Source: Mariprofundus sp. (GTDB lineage Bacteria > Pseudomonadota > Zetaproteobacteria > Mariprofundales > Mariprofundaceae). Taken from it: 64,000 bases of DNA. Numbering within the stretch: the first letter of the stretch is position 1; each line of letters begins with the position of its first letter. Shown here one piece after another: positions 24,086-32,353 of this stretch. The notes beneath the pieces were generated by a model that saw nothing but the letters and a program-made list of their open reading frames with translations, was not told the origin of the DNA and did not search any database. The stretch covers positions 1 through 64,000 of the forward strand of contig JAJFLE010000070.1 of assembly GCA_021772835.1 (NCBI GenBank), in the 5' to 3' direction. A program made the position numbers and the translations under genes.

Positions 24086-25794
24086 ACCCCATCCGCTTTG
24101 GGGAGGTGCCGGTCAATCGCCGTGATGGTAAGGCGGTTGCCTCCAGCTCCGGAATCATTATTGGCCGGGTACAGAAGTTATTACATGGGCGCCAGCCTAT
24201 CCCGGAAAAATATATCAAAGCTGATCAGCTTGAAGCAGAAGTTGAACGACTGTTAAAGGCAATCACCGCGGCCAAGCAAGAGATCGACAACGAACGCAAG
24301 CACCTGAGCGATATCGGCACCCGCGACCCGATGCTGATTCTCGATGTACACAGGATGTTAATTGCAGACCCGGAGCTGCTGAAGTCAGCAAGCAACCGCA
24401 TCAGGGAAGATCGTATCAATGCCGAGTGGGCTATCAGGCAGGAGATGGATGTTATTCAGTCAGTGTTTGAACAGGTTGAGGATGAATACCTGCGCAACCG
24501 TAAACACGATGTGGAGCAGGCGGGTCGGCGTATCCTGGCTCATCTGTTGGGTCAACCTGATGTCAACCAGGGCCTGCAGGAGAAGCTGACTGATAAAGAG
24601 CCGGTCATTTATGTCGGCGATGACTTTTCCGTTTCCGATATCGTGAATATGTGGCGCCATGGCGTAGCAGCGGTGGTCACTGAGCAGGGCGGTGTCGATG
24701 CACACAATATCATTGTCGCTCGCGGCATCGGTTTGCCTGCATTGGTCGGCGCGACAGGTGTGCTTGATGACATCAAGGATGGCGACACTCTCATTCTTGA
24801 TGCCGAGCAGGGACTCTGGGTGCTCAATCCTAGCGAAGCGGAGCAGGCAGCCTATTGTAAATTTATGGAAGCCATACTGGTCAGCAAGCGTGGTCTTGAA
24901 GACTTTGCCTGCAAACCTTCACTGAGCAAGGATGGACGTGAGATGAAACTCATGGCCAATATCGAGTTTCCCGAAGAGCTTGATGTGGCCGACTCCATTG
25001 GCATAGATGGTATAGGGCTATATCGCAGCGAATTTCTATTCATTAACGAAACAACCCTGCCGGGTGAAGCGTTCCAGTTTGAGCAGTACGTTACACTGGT
25101 GCGCCGCATGTTGGGTAAACCTGTCATCATGCGGCTACTCGATGTCGGCGGCGACCGCCCATGGCTTTATCGTGATCTGGCTGGAGCCGACTATGCCGGT
25201 GCCAACCCGGCCATGGGTCTGCGTGGCATCCGTTTGATGTTGAGGAATCCGGAACCGCTGAAAGTTCAATTGCGCGCCATGATCAGGGCTGCGCAGGAAG
25301 GGCCGGTAAGAATTCTTGTGCCGATGATCAGTTGCCGCGAAGAGATGGAGCAGGTGAACGCGCTGGCTGAAGAGTGTCGCAAGGAGCTTGGGCTTGCCGA
25401 ATTACCACCAATCGGTGCGATGATCGAAGTGCCTGCTGCGGCCTTGATTGCCGAGGATATTGCACAGGTGTCCGACTTTTTCTCCATAGGTACGAATGAT
25501 CTGATGCAGTATACTCTGGCATCGGATCGCAGTGATGATGAGATGGCTGGGCTTTATAAGACCGGACAGGCCGCTGTACTGCAGCTGATTATGCTGGCTG
25601 CATCAGCTGCGAAAAAAAACGGTATTCCAATCTCGGTCTGCGGCGAGCTGGCTGCTGACCCGGAATGGACAGCTACATTTCTCAATCTGGACATGGAATA
25701 TTTATCCATGAGCGCAAGCAGTATACTCACTATTCGCCGTTACCTCAGTCGCCAAACCTATTTGCCACTGCTTCCTTCATCCGTGGAACAATAA
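24082..25794 (+). CDS. ptsI: PTS enzyme I (phosphoenolpyruvate-protein phosphotransferase)
   Basis: Enzyme I takes phosphate from PEP onto a histidine and gives it to HPr. The His is H208 in EQGGVDAHNIIVAR; the preceding residues differ somewhat from the usual GGRTSHTAI but the His and following AR are kept. Downstream are RSEFLFI, DVGGDRPW, IGTNDLMQYTLASDR and the catalytic cysteine in CGELAAD. There is no N-terminal GAF domain, so it is PtsI-like, not PtsP. Start is GTG at 24082. It closes the rpoN-ptsI cluster. Confidence 0.96.
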   Translation: MNPIRFGEVPVNRRDGKAVASSSGIIIGRVQKLLHGRQPIPEKYIKADQLEAEVERLLKAITAAKQEIDNERKHLSDIGTRDPMLILDVHRMLIADPELLKSASNRIREDRINAEWAIRQEMDVIQSVFEQVEDEYLRNRKHDVEQAGRRILAHLLGQPDVNQGLQEKLTDKEPVIYVGDDFSVSDIVNMWRHGVAAVVTEQGGVDAHNIIVARGIGLPALVGATGVLDDIKDGDTLILDAEQGLWVLNPSEAEQAAYCKFMEAILVSKRGLEDFACKPSLSKDGREMKLMANIEFPEELDVADSIGIDGIGLYRSEFLFINETTLPGEAFQFEQYVTLVRRMLGKPVIMRLLDVGGDRPWLYRDLAGADYAGANPAMGLRGIRLMLRNPEPLKVQLRAMIRAAQEGPVRILVPMISCREEMEQVNALAEECRKELGLAELPPIGAMIEVPAAALIAEDIAQVSDFFSIGTNDLMQYTLASDRSDDEMAGLYKTGQAAVLQLIMLAASAAKKNGIPISVCGELAADPEWTATFLNLDMEYLSMSASSILTIRRYLSRQTYLPLLPSSVEQ

Positions 25795-25854
25795 GCCTCT
25801 ATCGTGCTGCGGGAGCAGCGCAGTTTGCTCCTCTCTTTGCCGAATTGGGCAAAG

Positions 25855-25886
25855 CCGTTTACCCTTCGCCGCCCAAAGGTTAACAG
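25855..25886 (+). promoter_or_regulatory. BirA-type biotin operator upstream of bioB
   Basis: The half-sites CCGTTTACC (25855-25863) and GGTTAACAG (25878-25886) are separated by exactly 14 bases. The right half matches the BirA consensus GGTTWACA well and the left half (WTGTWAACC) only partly. It lies 21 bases before the bioB ATG, where bound BirA-biotinyl-AMP would block transcription. Upstream, CTTTGCC/GGCAAAG forms a small hairpin that may end ptsI transcription. Confidence 0.5.
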
Positions 25887-25907
25887 GGGCTTTGAAAAGG
25901 AGAGTTT

Positions 25908-26897
25908 ATGCGATACGATTGGAGTGTAGATGAGATTGAGGCGCTGTTTGAGTTGCCGTTTAATGATCTGATGTTCCGGGCTCAGCAGGCCCATCGTGCC
26001 CACTTTGATGCCAATGAAGTGCAACTGTCCACCTTGCTGTCGATTAAAACAGGCGGCTGCCCGGAGGATTGCAAATATTGCCCGCAGTCATCGCGCTACA
26101 ATACCGATGTCGAATCCGAACTGCTGATGAAAAAAGATCAGGTTATCGCTGCCGCTAAAGTCGCCAAAGAGAAGGGTGCATCGCGTTTCTGTATTGGAGC
26201 GGCCTGGCGCGAGCCCAAAGGTCGCGCATTTAAACTGGTCTGCGACATGATAAGCGAAATCAAGGAACTGGATATGGAAGCCTGTGCCACCTTGGGTATG
26301 CTCAATGCCGAGCAGGCCGCGCACCTGAAAGAGGTCGGGCTGGATTATTACAACCACAATCTTGATGCCGATCCTGAATATTACAAAGAGATTATCTCTA
26401 CCCGCACCTATGAGGAGCGCCTTGATACCCTCAAACATGTGCGTGCCAACGGCATGAGCGTCTGCTGTGGCGGCATTGTAGGCATGGGTGAATCGCGCCG
26501 TCATCGCGCAGGCCTTGTCGCCCAGCTTGCACGCATGAGCCCGCATCCGGAATCTGTACCGATCAATATGCTGGTGAAGGTGGAAGGCACGCCTGTTGCC
26601 GATGACGAACAGTTTGCAGGTGATCTGGACAACTTCGAATTCATTCGCACGATTGCCATTTCCCGCATTACCATGCCTGGCTCTCACGTGCGCCTCTCCG
26701 CCGGGCGTGAAGAGATGAACGAGGAGATGCAATCGCTCTGCTTCCTGGCTGGTGCCAACTCGATTTTTTATGGTGAAAAACTGCTGACTACCGGCAATCA
26801 GGACGCCGAGAACGATCAGAAGTTATTTGCTAAGCTGGGACTGCGTCCGATGGAGAAGCCAACGCCATCAAGTCGCCGCATGGTGAATGCTAACTGA
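25908..26897 (+). CDS. bioB: Biotin synthase
   Basis: BioB is a radical-SAM enzyme that inserts sulfur into dethiobiotin. The SAM-cluster motif is [16 protein letters not shown] (CxxxCxxC) near residue 45-60. Also visible are [23 protein letters not shown] and [16 protein letters not shown], the last with the Arg ligand of the [2Fe-2S] cluster. The ATG has a clear GGAG. Length of 329 is normal. The other bio genes are not in the window. Confidence 0.98.
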   Translation: MRYDWSVDEIEALFELPFNDLMFRAQQAHRAHFDANEVQLSTLLSIKTGGCPEDCKYCPQSSRYNTDVESELLMKKDQVIAAAKVAKEKGASRFCIGAAWREPKGRAFKLVCDMISEIKELDMEACATLGMLNAEQAAHLKEVGLDYYNHNLDADPEYYKEIISTRTYEERLDTLKHVRANGMSVCCGGIVGMGESRRHRAGLVAQLARMSPHPESVPINMLVKVEGTPVADDEQFAGDLDNFEFIRTIAISRITMPGSHVRLSAGREEMNEEMQSLCFLAGANSIFYGEKLLTTGNQDAENDQKLFAKLGLRPMEKPTPSSRRMVNAN

Positions 26898-26941
26898 ATA
26901 TTATATCGCTGCTGCGTAGTTCTGTTGCACGTTTAGGCATG

Positions 26942-26965
26942 CCCTGAAAAAGTCAGGGTTTCCTT
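26942..26965 (+). terminator. Probable bioB terminator
   Basis: CCCTGA (26942-26947) and TCAGGG (26953-26958) form a 6-bp stem with a 5-base loop, followed by TTTCCTT. It lies 45 bases after the bioB stop and at the end of the convergent gene. The stem is short, so the call is moderate. Confidence 0.45.
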
Positions 26966-27404
26966 AGATTCCCGCCTCACGGCGAATTTCACGGACATAT
27001 TGTTCAGGTAAACGGTGCTCAATCAGACCATCGATAATAAAACTGACGTATGTGTCTGACGGTGGTTGCTTGGTAATCAGTTCAGATTGATAGGTAAAGG
27101 CACTCTTTTTTTCACCCTGAAAATCGAGCTCAATCTCTATGCGCCGATAGCCAGTTTCAATCTGATCCAGTTTTTTCCACAGCCTGGGCTTGATGGAAAA
27201 TAGTACACCATGCACTGAAGCCGTGGCTTCTCGCATAAGGTTGGCCTTGGCGGTGCCATCGGTACCCAGCTTGTTACAGCACCAGATGTAACCGTCGAGT
27301 CTCGCAGGGCCTATGATTTTGACGGATGGGATTCGCTCAATCAGTCGCCTGCTCGACATATTCGAGCCATAAGCAAAATAGAGTTCCTGTTTGGAGAAAA
27401 ACAT
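26964..27404 (-). CDS. Gamma-glutamylcyclotransferase-like (AIG2/GGCT) protein
   Basis: The GGCT fold signature YFAYGSNMSSRRLIERIPS occurs at the N-terminus, and the catalytic glutamate is probably that in KKLDQIETGYRRIE. Such enzymes release 5-oxoproline from gamma-glutamyl compounds; bacterial members are mostly uncharacterised. A GTG start at 27440 would add 12 residues, so the ATG at 27404 is preferred, although neither has a good ribosome site. It converges on bioB. The substrate is unknown. Confidence 0.8.
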   Translation of the reverse strand: MFFSKQELYFAYGSNMSSRRLIERIPSVKIIGPARLDGYIWCCNKLGTDGTAKANLMREATASVHGVLFSIKPRLWKKLDQIETGYRRIEIELDFQGEKKSAFTYQSELITKQPPSDTYVSFIIDGLIEHRLPEQYVREIRREAGI

Positions 27405-27458
27405 CAAGGTATTCTTAATGAGATGCTGATTAATTGCCACCCTGGCAATAATCAGCTC

Positions 27459-27552
27459 GCAAAGGCAAAAGCGTGGTTTTGCCTTTGCTTACAAATCAAG
27501 CGCTTACATGCCTGATTTGGCAGGCCATCCATGGATGGCCTGCACGGAAACG
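27459..27552 (-). repeat. Dispersed intergenic repeat, copy C
   Basis: Read on the minus strand this copy has TTTCCGTGCAGGC, a palindrome, CATG, GCTTGATTTGTAAGC and a 12-bp hairpin GCAAAGGCAAAA/TTTTGCCTTTGC (27459-27470 with 27477-27488). The palindrome at 27520-27543 is perfect over 24 bases (core CCATCCATGGATGG). It matches copy B at its start and copy D across most of its length. It occupies most of the gap between the GGCT-like and AEC genes. Confidence 0.65.
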
Positions 27553-27571
27553 CTGAATGAATCAGCGTTCC

Positions 27572-28507
27572 TCAAGAAACGGCCTGCAGCCATAGTGGAA
27601 GAGAAATCAGCGATAGAGCTGTTGTCAGTGTTACAGCCTCGGCATATAGAGCCACATCAAGCTTAAAGCGGTCACAAATCACCAAGCCCAGCACCATGGT
27701 TGGCATCGCGCCTTCAATGACTACAGGAGCCAGATAATCGGCAGGCATACCAACTCCGATTGAGGCGCCCCAGGCGATCAGGGGCATCAGAACCAACTGA
27801 ATGGCAATCACCGGCAGCAATACTGGAATGCGTGCGGCCCAGCCTGATTGCCAGCGTAAAGCCATACCGACTGATAACAACATCAGCGGCACTACAGCTG
27901 CGCCCAGCGTACTCAGTGTTTCATCGAGCCAGACTGGCATCGACACTGCCATGGCACTAAGAAGCAAACCTGCAATCGCGGCCCAGATTGCAGGCACACG
28001 AAACAAGCTGACCAGCGGATGCATACCATCGCCCGATGTGCCGTAATAGCGCGCCAGTATGATGCCTATAGTGAATAGCAGCGGCGTGGAGGCCAGAAGA
28101 TCAAAATGAATCGCAACGACCTGCGCCCAGGAGCCGAAGGTCTGGCTCAGTACCGGCAGGCCAAGATAAGAGAAGTTACCAAATGCGCTTGCCAGCAGCA
28201 GTGCACCGACAGCTTTGTTGCTGTTTCCCGGCAGAAATACGCGCACCAGTTTGCCGTTGCCATAGAGCAGAAAAGCAGCCAGCAGGGCCAATGAAACACT
28301 CAGTGCCGCTACAACCGGAATGCGCACTGTGTTCAGCCCGACAGGGAACTGCCACAACACATGCAGAACCAGTGCAGGCAGGAAAATGTGGTAAACCGAT
28401 TGCGCCAGATGACTACGGATGGTTTCAGCTGATTTCTGACCTAGTATCGATTTCCAGGCTATACCGACGATGATGATTACGGCCATGCCGAGCAATACGT
28501 TAAACAT
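27572..28507 (-). CDS. AEC-family (auxin efflux carrier-like) permease
   Basis: A 311-residue inner-membrane protein with about ten hydrophobic segments in two halves. The first helix MFNVLLGMAVIIIVGIAWK, the AFGNFSYLGLPVL motif near the middle of the N-terminal half and the GAMPTMVLGLVICDRFKLD segment near the end are typical of bacterial AEC proteins such as MdcF/YfdV. Bacterial members export or import small organic acids including malonate, but the substrate here cannot be inferred. It is a stand-alone gene. Confidence 0.88.
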   Translation of the reverse strand: MFNVLLGMAVIIIVGIAWKSILGQKSAETIRSHLAQSVYHIFLPALVLHVLWQFPVGLNTVRIPVVAALSVSLALLAAFLLYGNGKLVRVFLPGNSNKAVGALLLASAFGNFSYLGLPVLSQTFGSWAQVVAIHFDLLASTPLLFTIGIILARYYGTSGDGMHPLVSLFRVPAIWAAIAGLLLSAMAVSMPVWLDETLSTLGAAVVPLMLLSVGMALRWQSGWAARIPVLLPVIAIQLVLMPLIAWGASIGVGMPADYLAPVVIEGAMPTMVLGLVICDRFKLDVALYAEAVTLTTALSLISLPLWLQAVS

Positions 28508-28587
28508 GAGTGAACACTACATGTTCTGTGGAGACACCACTATGCATCGCAACCATTGCAGTAGTGCGCTTTTCGGACTGAGGGGGC

Positions 28588-29028
28588 TCAGACCTTGTAC
28601 TGACGCTGCAAGTCACGCTTGATATCGCGCTCTTTCATATCGGCGCGTTTATCGTACATCTTTTTACCTCGGCAGAGGCCGATTTCCAGTTTGGCAAAAT
28701 TGCGATCATTGAAATAGAGCTTGAGCGGGACCAGTGTCAAACCCTTCTCCTTGAGTTTGCCAAGCAATTTCTCGATTTCATTTTTGTGCAACAGCAATTG
28801 ACGTGAGCGGGTTGGATCGCTTGGGTTATTCATGGCGGCAGGTTTGTACATGCTGATATGGCAGCCGACTAACAATACACGCTCTTTTCTGACAATAACG
28901 TGCGCCTCAGCCAGATTGGCCTGCCCGTTCCTGATCGATTTCACTTCAGGGCCGGTCAGAATCATGCCTGCATCATAGGTTTCTAAAATATGATATTCGT
29001 GCCGGGCACGACGGTTTAAAATTGCCAT
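28588..29028 (-). CDS. smpB: SsrA-binding protein
   Basis: SmpB delivers tmRNA to stalled ribosomes. The 146-residue protein reads RRARHEYHILETYDAGMILTGPEVKSIRNGQANLAEAHV and ends with the basic tail KKMYDKRADMKERDIKRDLQRQYKV, all typical. No tmRNA gene was recognised in the window. Length is slightly below the usual 155-160, at the C-terminus. Confidence 0.98.
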   Translation of the reverse strand: MAILNRRARHEYHILETYDAGMILTGPEVKSIRNGQANLAEAHVIVRKERVLLVGCHISMYKPAAMNNPSDPTRSRQLLLHKNEIEKLLGKLKEKGLTLVPLKLYFNDRNFAKLEIGLCRGKKMYDKRADMKERDIKRDLQRQYKV

Positions 29029-29123
29029 GGACCGGATGCTAACTCGAATTCCATTCCTTGCCAGTTAAACCGCGAAAGGAGAACCTGAGTAGGTGCAGGG
29101 GCCATGATCTTGTAGAGAGTCTA

Positions 29124-29206
29124 GCAGCCCATGGATGGCCAGCCAAAATCATGCACGTATGTGCCTGACTTTGTGGGCAAAGGCAAAATCACACGTTTGC
29201 CTTTGC
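29124..29206 (+). repeat. Dispersed intergenic repeat, copy D
   Basis: Fourth copy, between smpB and the SH3 gene. It matches copy C through CCATGGATGGCC, GCCAAA, GGGCAAAGGCAAAA and an 11-bp hairpin GCAAAGGCAAA/TTTGCCTTTGC (29177-29187 with 29196-29206). It is more divergent than A-C at the GCTTGATTTG position. Nothing else is seen in this 222-base gap. Confidence 0.6.
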
Positions 29207-29250
29207 ATACTGAAAAAATGCATACAAGCCGTTTTTCAGATACAACTCAA

Positions 29251-29880
29251 TTAGTAGCCGCCCCAGCGCCGTTTGCGTCGAGCGCCCATATATGGCAGAA
29301 GTAGTCCAAGAATGACGCCCGCCACAATGGCACCACCCCCCATGAGAAACCAGCGCTGCTGGGCTCCGCTGCGGATGTCGATAGTTTGCTGTTCCAGATC
29401 AAACAGGGCCTGCTTGGCTGCTGCGGCCTCTTCTTTGAGCATGATGTTCTGAGCTGCGACTTCAACAGCATTGGCTGCCGTCGTACGTATATGTTGAATC
29501 TCATTTTCCAGATTTTTGTTTTCAGCCTGCAATCGGTGATTCTCTGTATCTGCAGTCTTATTTTGCTGCTTCAGTTGCGATAGTTGGCTTAGCTCTTTTT
29601 CAAACGCTTCCAGACGATCCCGTGCCGCTGGTGTTTTCATAAGGTAGCGACTTAAAATCCAGCCATCCTTGCCATCTTTCGTGCGCACATGCGAATAACC
29701 ACTTTGTGATTGCTCCAGTATCTCAACAGGCATGCCGCTAGGCAACATTCTGATGATTTTAAAGCTGGTGCCTTCTCCTGAGCGCATTGGCAACTTTGCC
29801 TGATCAACAATGTAGCGAGTCTCTGCCTGAGCAATACAGACAAATCCAAGCATGGCAACAATAACGAAAAACAGTTTCAT
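29251..29880 (-). CDS. Exported SH3b-coiled-coil-membrane protein (YgiM-like, TIGR04211 type)
   Basis: A signal peptide (MKLFFVIVAMLGFVCIAQA/ET) leads into a bacterial SH3 domain (residues 21-85, MRSGEGTSFKIIRMLPSG and GKDGWILSRYL). A long coiled coil (about 90-175) follows, then a C-terminal transmembrane helix (GGGAIVAGVILGLLLPYMG) and a short basic tail. This architecture is that of E. coli YgiM and its relatives. The protein would sit in the inner membrane with its SH3 part in the periplasm. The role is unknown; SH3b domains often touch peptidoglycan. Confidence 0.85.
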   Translation of the reverse strand: MKLFFVIVAMLGFVCIAQAETRYIVDQAKLPMRSGEGTSFKIIRMLPSGMPVEILEQSQSGYSHVRTKDGKDGWILSRYLMKTPAARDRLEAFEKELSQLSQLKQQNKTADTENHRLQAENKNLENEIQHIRTTAANAVEVAAQNIMLKEEAAAAKQALFDLEQQTIDIRSGAQQRWFLMGGGAIVAGVILGLLLPYMGARRKRRWGGY

Positions 29881-30022
29881 AAATCACCTCAGCGCGACAG
29901 GTTAAACCTTAAACATGTTTTGTCTGCAGATAAAGTGACAGTAATATGCATCATGACTGCACAGCAAGTATTAACCGCACTTATAAACCAGTATCGACGA
30001 AGTATGCTGAATTTATACAGGC

Positions 30023-30028
30023 TATAAT
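30023..30028 (+). promoter_or_regulatory. Candidate -10 for the OmpA-like lipoprotein
   Basis: A consensus TATAAT stands at 30023-30028, 85 bases before the ATG. No convincing -35 is present at 17 bases. The leader includes TGTCG/CGACA arms that could fold. It is the best promoter-like sequence in the 232-base divergent gap. Confidence 0.4.
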
Positions 30029-30112
30029 GTGTGCTTTTGTCGAAGAAAGGCTTGCCGACAAAAAAATGGCTGTCTAAACTCCTGCTGGTGTAGGGATAAG
30101 GGAGCTATTTTT

Positions 30113-30766
30113 ATGCTTAAACCAAGCTATTTACTGCTGGTCATGCTGCTGGCGCTGTCATCATGCAGCACCATTGAAGCTATGCTCGGCCCTTCTGGCG
30201 AACCCGCCATAGAGGACAACAGTGGCCTGGCAGCTGAAAATCGGCAGTTAGATACCGAAATTGCTGACTTGCGTCAGGAATTGGCAGTGCTCGAGGGTGA
30301 TATTGCCGACCAGAAATCTCAGCAGGTTGCTCGCCTGGAAGCCGAAGAAAAGGCGCGTATGCAGGCAGAGCAGGTTATCTCTAAAGACAGGTTGTGGGTC
30401 ACGGTTTCATTCCGCTCCGGTTATATGGAACTAACCAAGGCATCACGCCGGGCACTCAAACGTTTGGCAGAAAAGTTTGCCTCCAAGCCCAGAGCGCAGA
30501 CCATTGATGTGCGCGGATACACAGATGATGAACCTATTGGTGGTTATGCAAGCAGTCGTCACACACCAAGGCACCCGTACAAGACCAATTTGGCTTTGAG
30601 CCAGGCGCGAGCAGCCAGCGTGGCTGCTGCTATCATCAGTGCCGGTGTGCTGGACAAGGCTGTGCACGCAGAAGGATATGGAGCCACCAATTTTGTTGCT
30701 GATAATAAAACTGCAGCCGGTCGCGAAAGAAACCGTCGTGCAGAAGTTTATCTTGTGAAAAAATAA
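30113..30766 (+). CDS. OmpA-domain outer-membrane lipoprotein
   Basis: Start at the ATG at 30113, after GGGAG; an upstream frame to 30029 is not supported. The signal ends in a lipobox LALSSC with Cys near residue 17. A coiled coil (about 40-90, LAAENRQLDTEIADLRQELAVLEGDI) leads to an OmpA-like peptidoglycan-binding domain (RGYTDDEPI, LSQARAASVAAAIISAGV, AEGYGATNFVADNKTAAGRERNRRAEVYL). It probably anchors the outer membrane to the wall. A clear terminator follows at 30787-30819. Confidence 0.9.
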   Translation: MLKPSYLLLVMLLALSSCSTIEAMLGPSGEPAIEDNSGLAAENRQLDTEIADLRQELAVLEGDIADQKSQQVARLEAEEKARMQAEQVISKDRLWVTVSFRSGYMELTKASRRALKRLAEKFASKPRAQTIDVRGYTDDEPIGGYASSRHTPRHPYKTNLALSQARAASVAAAIISAGVLDKAVHAEGYGATNFVADNKTAAGRERNRRAEVYLVKK

Positions 30767-30786
30767 AGCTGATTCGCTAAGTTCTG

Positions 30787-30819
30787 ATAGCCCGGTATAG
30801 TAACCGGGCTATTTTTTTA
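30787..30819 (+). terminator. Intrinsic terminator after the OmpA lipoprotein
   Basis: ATAGCCCGGT (30787-30796) pairs perfectly with ACCGGGCTAT (30803-30812), followed by a run of T. It starts 21 bases after the stop codon. A textbook Rho-independent terminator. Confidence 0.9.
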
Positions 30820-30844
30820 TCTACTGGTGTCATGAGGTTCTAAT

Positions 30845-31552
30845 ATGTCGCGTATAAACGGAAAAAACGAATTCTACTTTCCCATAATTATTGCCATTAC
30901 GGCACTGGTATTATCGCTCATCTCCGGTGTGGTGAATTACCGCCAGAATAATCTGGCTAACCTGGAGAGCAGCCTGCGAGATACACGTGATCAGTTGCAG
31001 CTGGCCAAAAGCGATATCGCCGACATCAAAATGAAAACAGTACAAAAACTTGTCGATGCAGAGATCGCTTATAAGGCACAGGAGCGTCTTGAGGATGAGA
31101 AAAATGAACTGCGCCTGGATCTTGCGGATGCACATGAGCGCATTGGTGAGCTTGAAACCCGGATAAAAAGCTTGGATCAGGCGCTGGAAAGAAAGAAGGT
31201 TTCACCAAAAATTAGTAATATGAAATCCAGGGCTGCAGGCGCGGCAACTGTTGTGGCAACGCCGGAAACGGCTGATGTGGATATTTATACTGTCGATATA
31301 GAAGAGGCCTTGCGGCAGAACATCGCCGATGGTCTTGGCAATAAAGGCTTTGCCGCCAAGTTCCCTGCAAAGCGACAGTCAATGAGCATGGCCAACAGCA
31401 CAACTGTATTCTATTACAATGACAGTTATAAACAGGTTGCCCTGCAACTGGTTAAGGATCTGAGTGAGATGAGCAAGAGAAAGGTTATTCTGAGGAAAGG
31501 AGCCAGCCCTTTCAAAAAGAATAAAATTGTCGCACACATTATAGGCAACTAA
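30845..31552 (+). CDS. Membrane-anchored coiled-coil protein with LytR C-terminal-like domain
   Basis: The 235-residue protein has an N-terminal membrane anchor (YFPIIIAITALVLSLISGVV) and a long coiled coil (about 35-115). A linker leads to a C-terminal domain (about 180-235) with TTVFYYNDSYKQVALQLVKDLSE and SKRKVILRKG, resembling the LytR_C domain that often binds envelope components. It is bracketed by the upstream terminator and a following gap. The domain call is by pattern and should be viewed as tentative. Confidence 0.65.
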   Translation: MSRINGKNEFYFPIIIAITALVLSLISGVVNYRQNNLANLESSLRDTRDQLQLAKSDIADIKMKTVQKLVDAEIAYKAQERLEDEKNELRLDLADAHERIGELETRIKSLDQALERKKVSPKISNMKSRAAGAATVVATPETADVDIYTVDIEEALRQNIADGLGNKGFAAKFPAKRQSMSMANSTTVFYYNDSYKQVALQLVKDLSEMSKRKVILRKGASPFKKNKIVAHIIGN

Positions 31553-31708
31553 GCGCATCGGCTTTTAGTGAGCCTTCCCCACTTATCCATAAGACACAGG
31601 CAAAGTCTCCCGCCTTTCCGGCTGGTGAAAGTCCGATGCAGTCGCCTCAGGCGGACAAATGCACGTATGTTTGCTATAGTATCTACAGGGAAACAAAAGG
31701 AGATGCAT

Positions 31709-32263
31709 ATGCAATCATTAACGATTCGATCTATTCTCATTCTGTTGGCCTTTACGGTTAGCCTGCACAATATCCCAACTGCAGATGCGGCAAGCAAGGC
31801 AGAGATCAATGCCAAGGTGAGTGCAACCATGACCACCTTCTACTCAACGATAAAATCAGGTCAGGAACTGGCCAATAAGGCAGTGGCTATTCTGGTTTTC
31901 CCTGAAGTATTCAAGGCTGGTTTTGTTGCCGGTGGTGAGTATGGTGAAGGTGCCATGCTTGAAGGCGGTAAAACCACGGCATATTACAGTACGGTAGCAG
32001 CCTCTATCGGTTTTCAGCTGGGTGCGCAGGTGAAATCTCAGGTGATCATGTTCATGACCCGGGACTCACTCAAGGCATTCAAGGCCAGTAAGGGCTGGAA
32101 AGCAGGCGTCGATGGCAGTATCGCCCTGATTACGATTGGTGCAGGTGGTGATGTCGACACCAACACGATAAAAGACCCGATCATCGGGTTCATTTTCTCG
32201 AACAAGGGGTTGATGTATAACCTCACTTTTGAAGGTGCCAAGATCACTAAAATGGAAAAATAA
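31709..32263 (+). CDS. Exported SYLF-domain (Ysc84/DUF500-like) lipid-binding protein
   Basis: The start is the ATG at 31709 with AAGGAG upstream; the frame continues to 31568 but that part does not look coding. A signal peptide (MQSLTIRSILILLAFTVSL...ADA/AS) precedes a SYLF domain: ANKAVAILVFPEVFKAGFVAGGEYGEGAML, YYSTVAASIGFQLGAQVKSQVIMF, then GWKAGVDGSIALITIGAGGDVDTN. SYLF domains bind phosphoinositides in eukaryotes, and bacterial forms are periplasmic and uncharacterised. The 156-base leader before it contains a folded-looking segment at 31600-31665. Confidence 0.85.
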   Translation: MQSLTIRSILILLAFTVSLHNIPTADAASKAEINAKVSATMTTFYSTIKSGQELANKAVAILVFPEVFKAGFVAGGEYGEGAMLEGGKTTAYYSTVAASIGFQLGAQVKSQVIMFMTRDSLKAFKASKGWKAGVDGSIALITIGAGGDVDTNTIKDPIIGFIFSNKGLMYNLTFEGAKITKMEK

Positions 32264-32353
32264 GGTCAGGTTTCCTGACAAGTGAGAGGCGTGCCATTGG
32301 CACGTCTCTCCGCTTTGTCTTGCAGGCCGACTTCAATCCACCAACAATGGGCC

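Noticed and set aside
29029-29250. tmRNA gene next to smpB
   Set aside because: No tRNA-like acceptor ends, tag reading frame or TTCGANNC arm is visible in the gap; it holds repeat copy D.
31605-31665. Cobalamin or c-di-GMP (GEMM) riboswitch upstream of the SYLF gene
   Set aside because: Short matches such as GGTGAAAGTCCG and CAGGCAAAG are present, but the B12 box and the GEMM core GCAAAGCC...GGCC are not, so no class is assigned.
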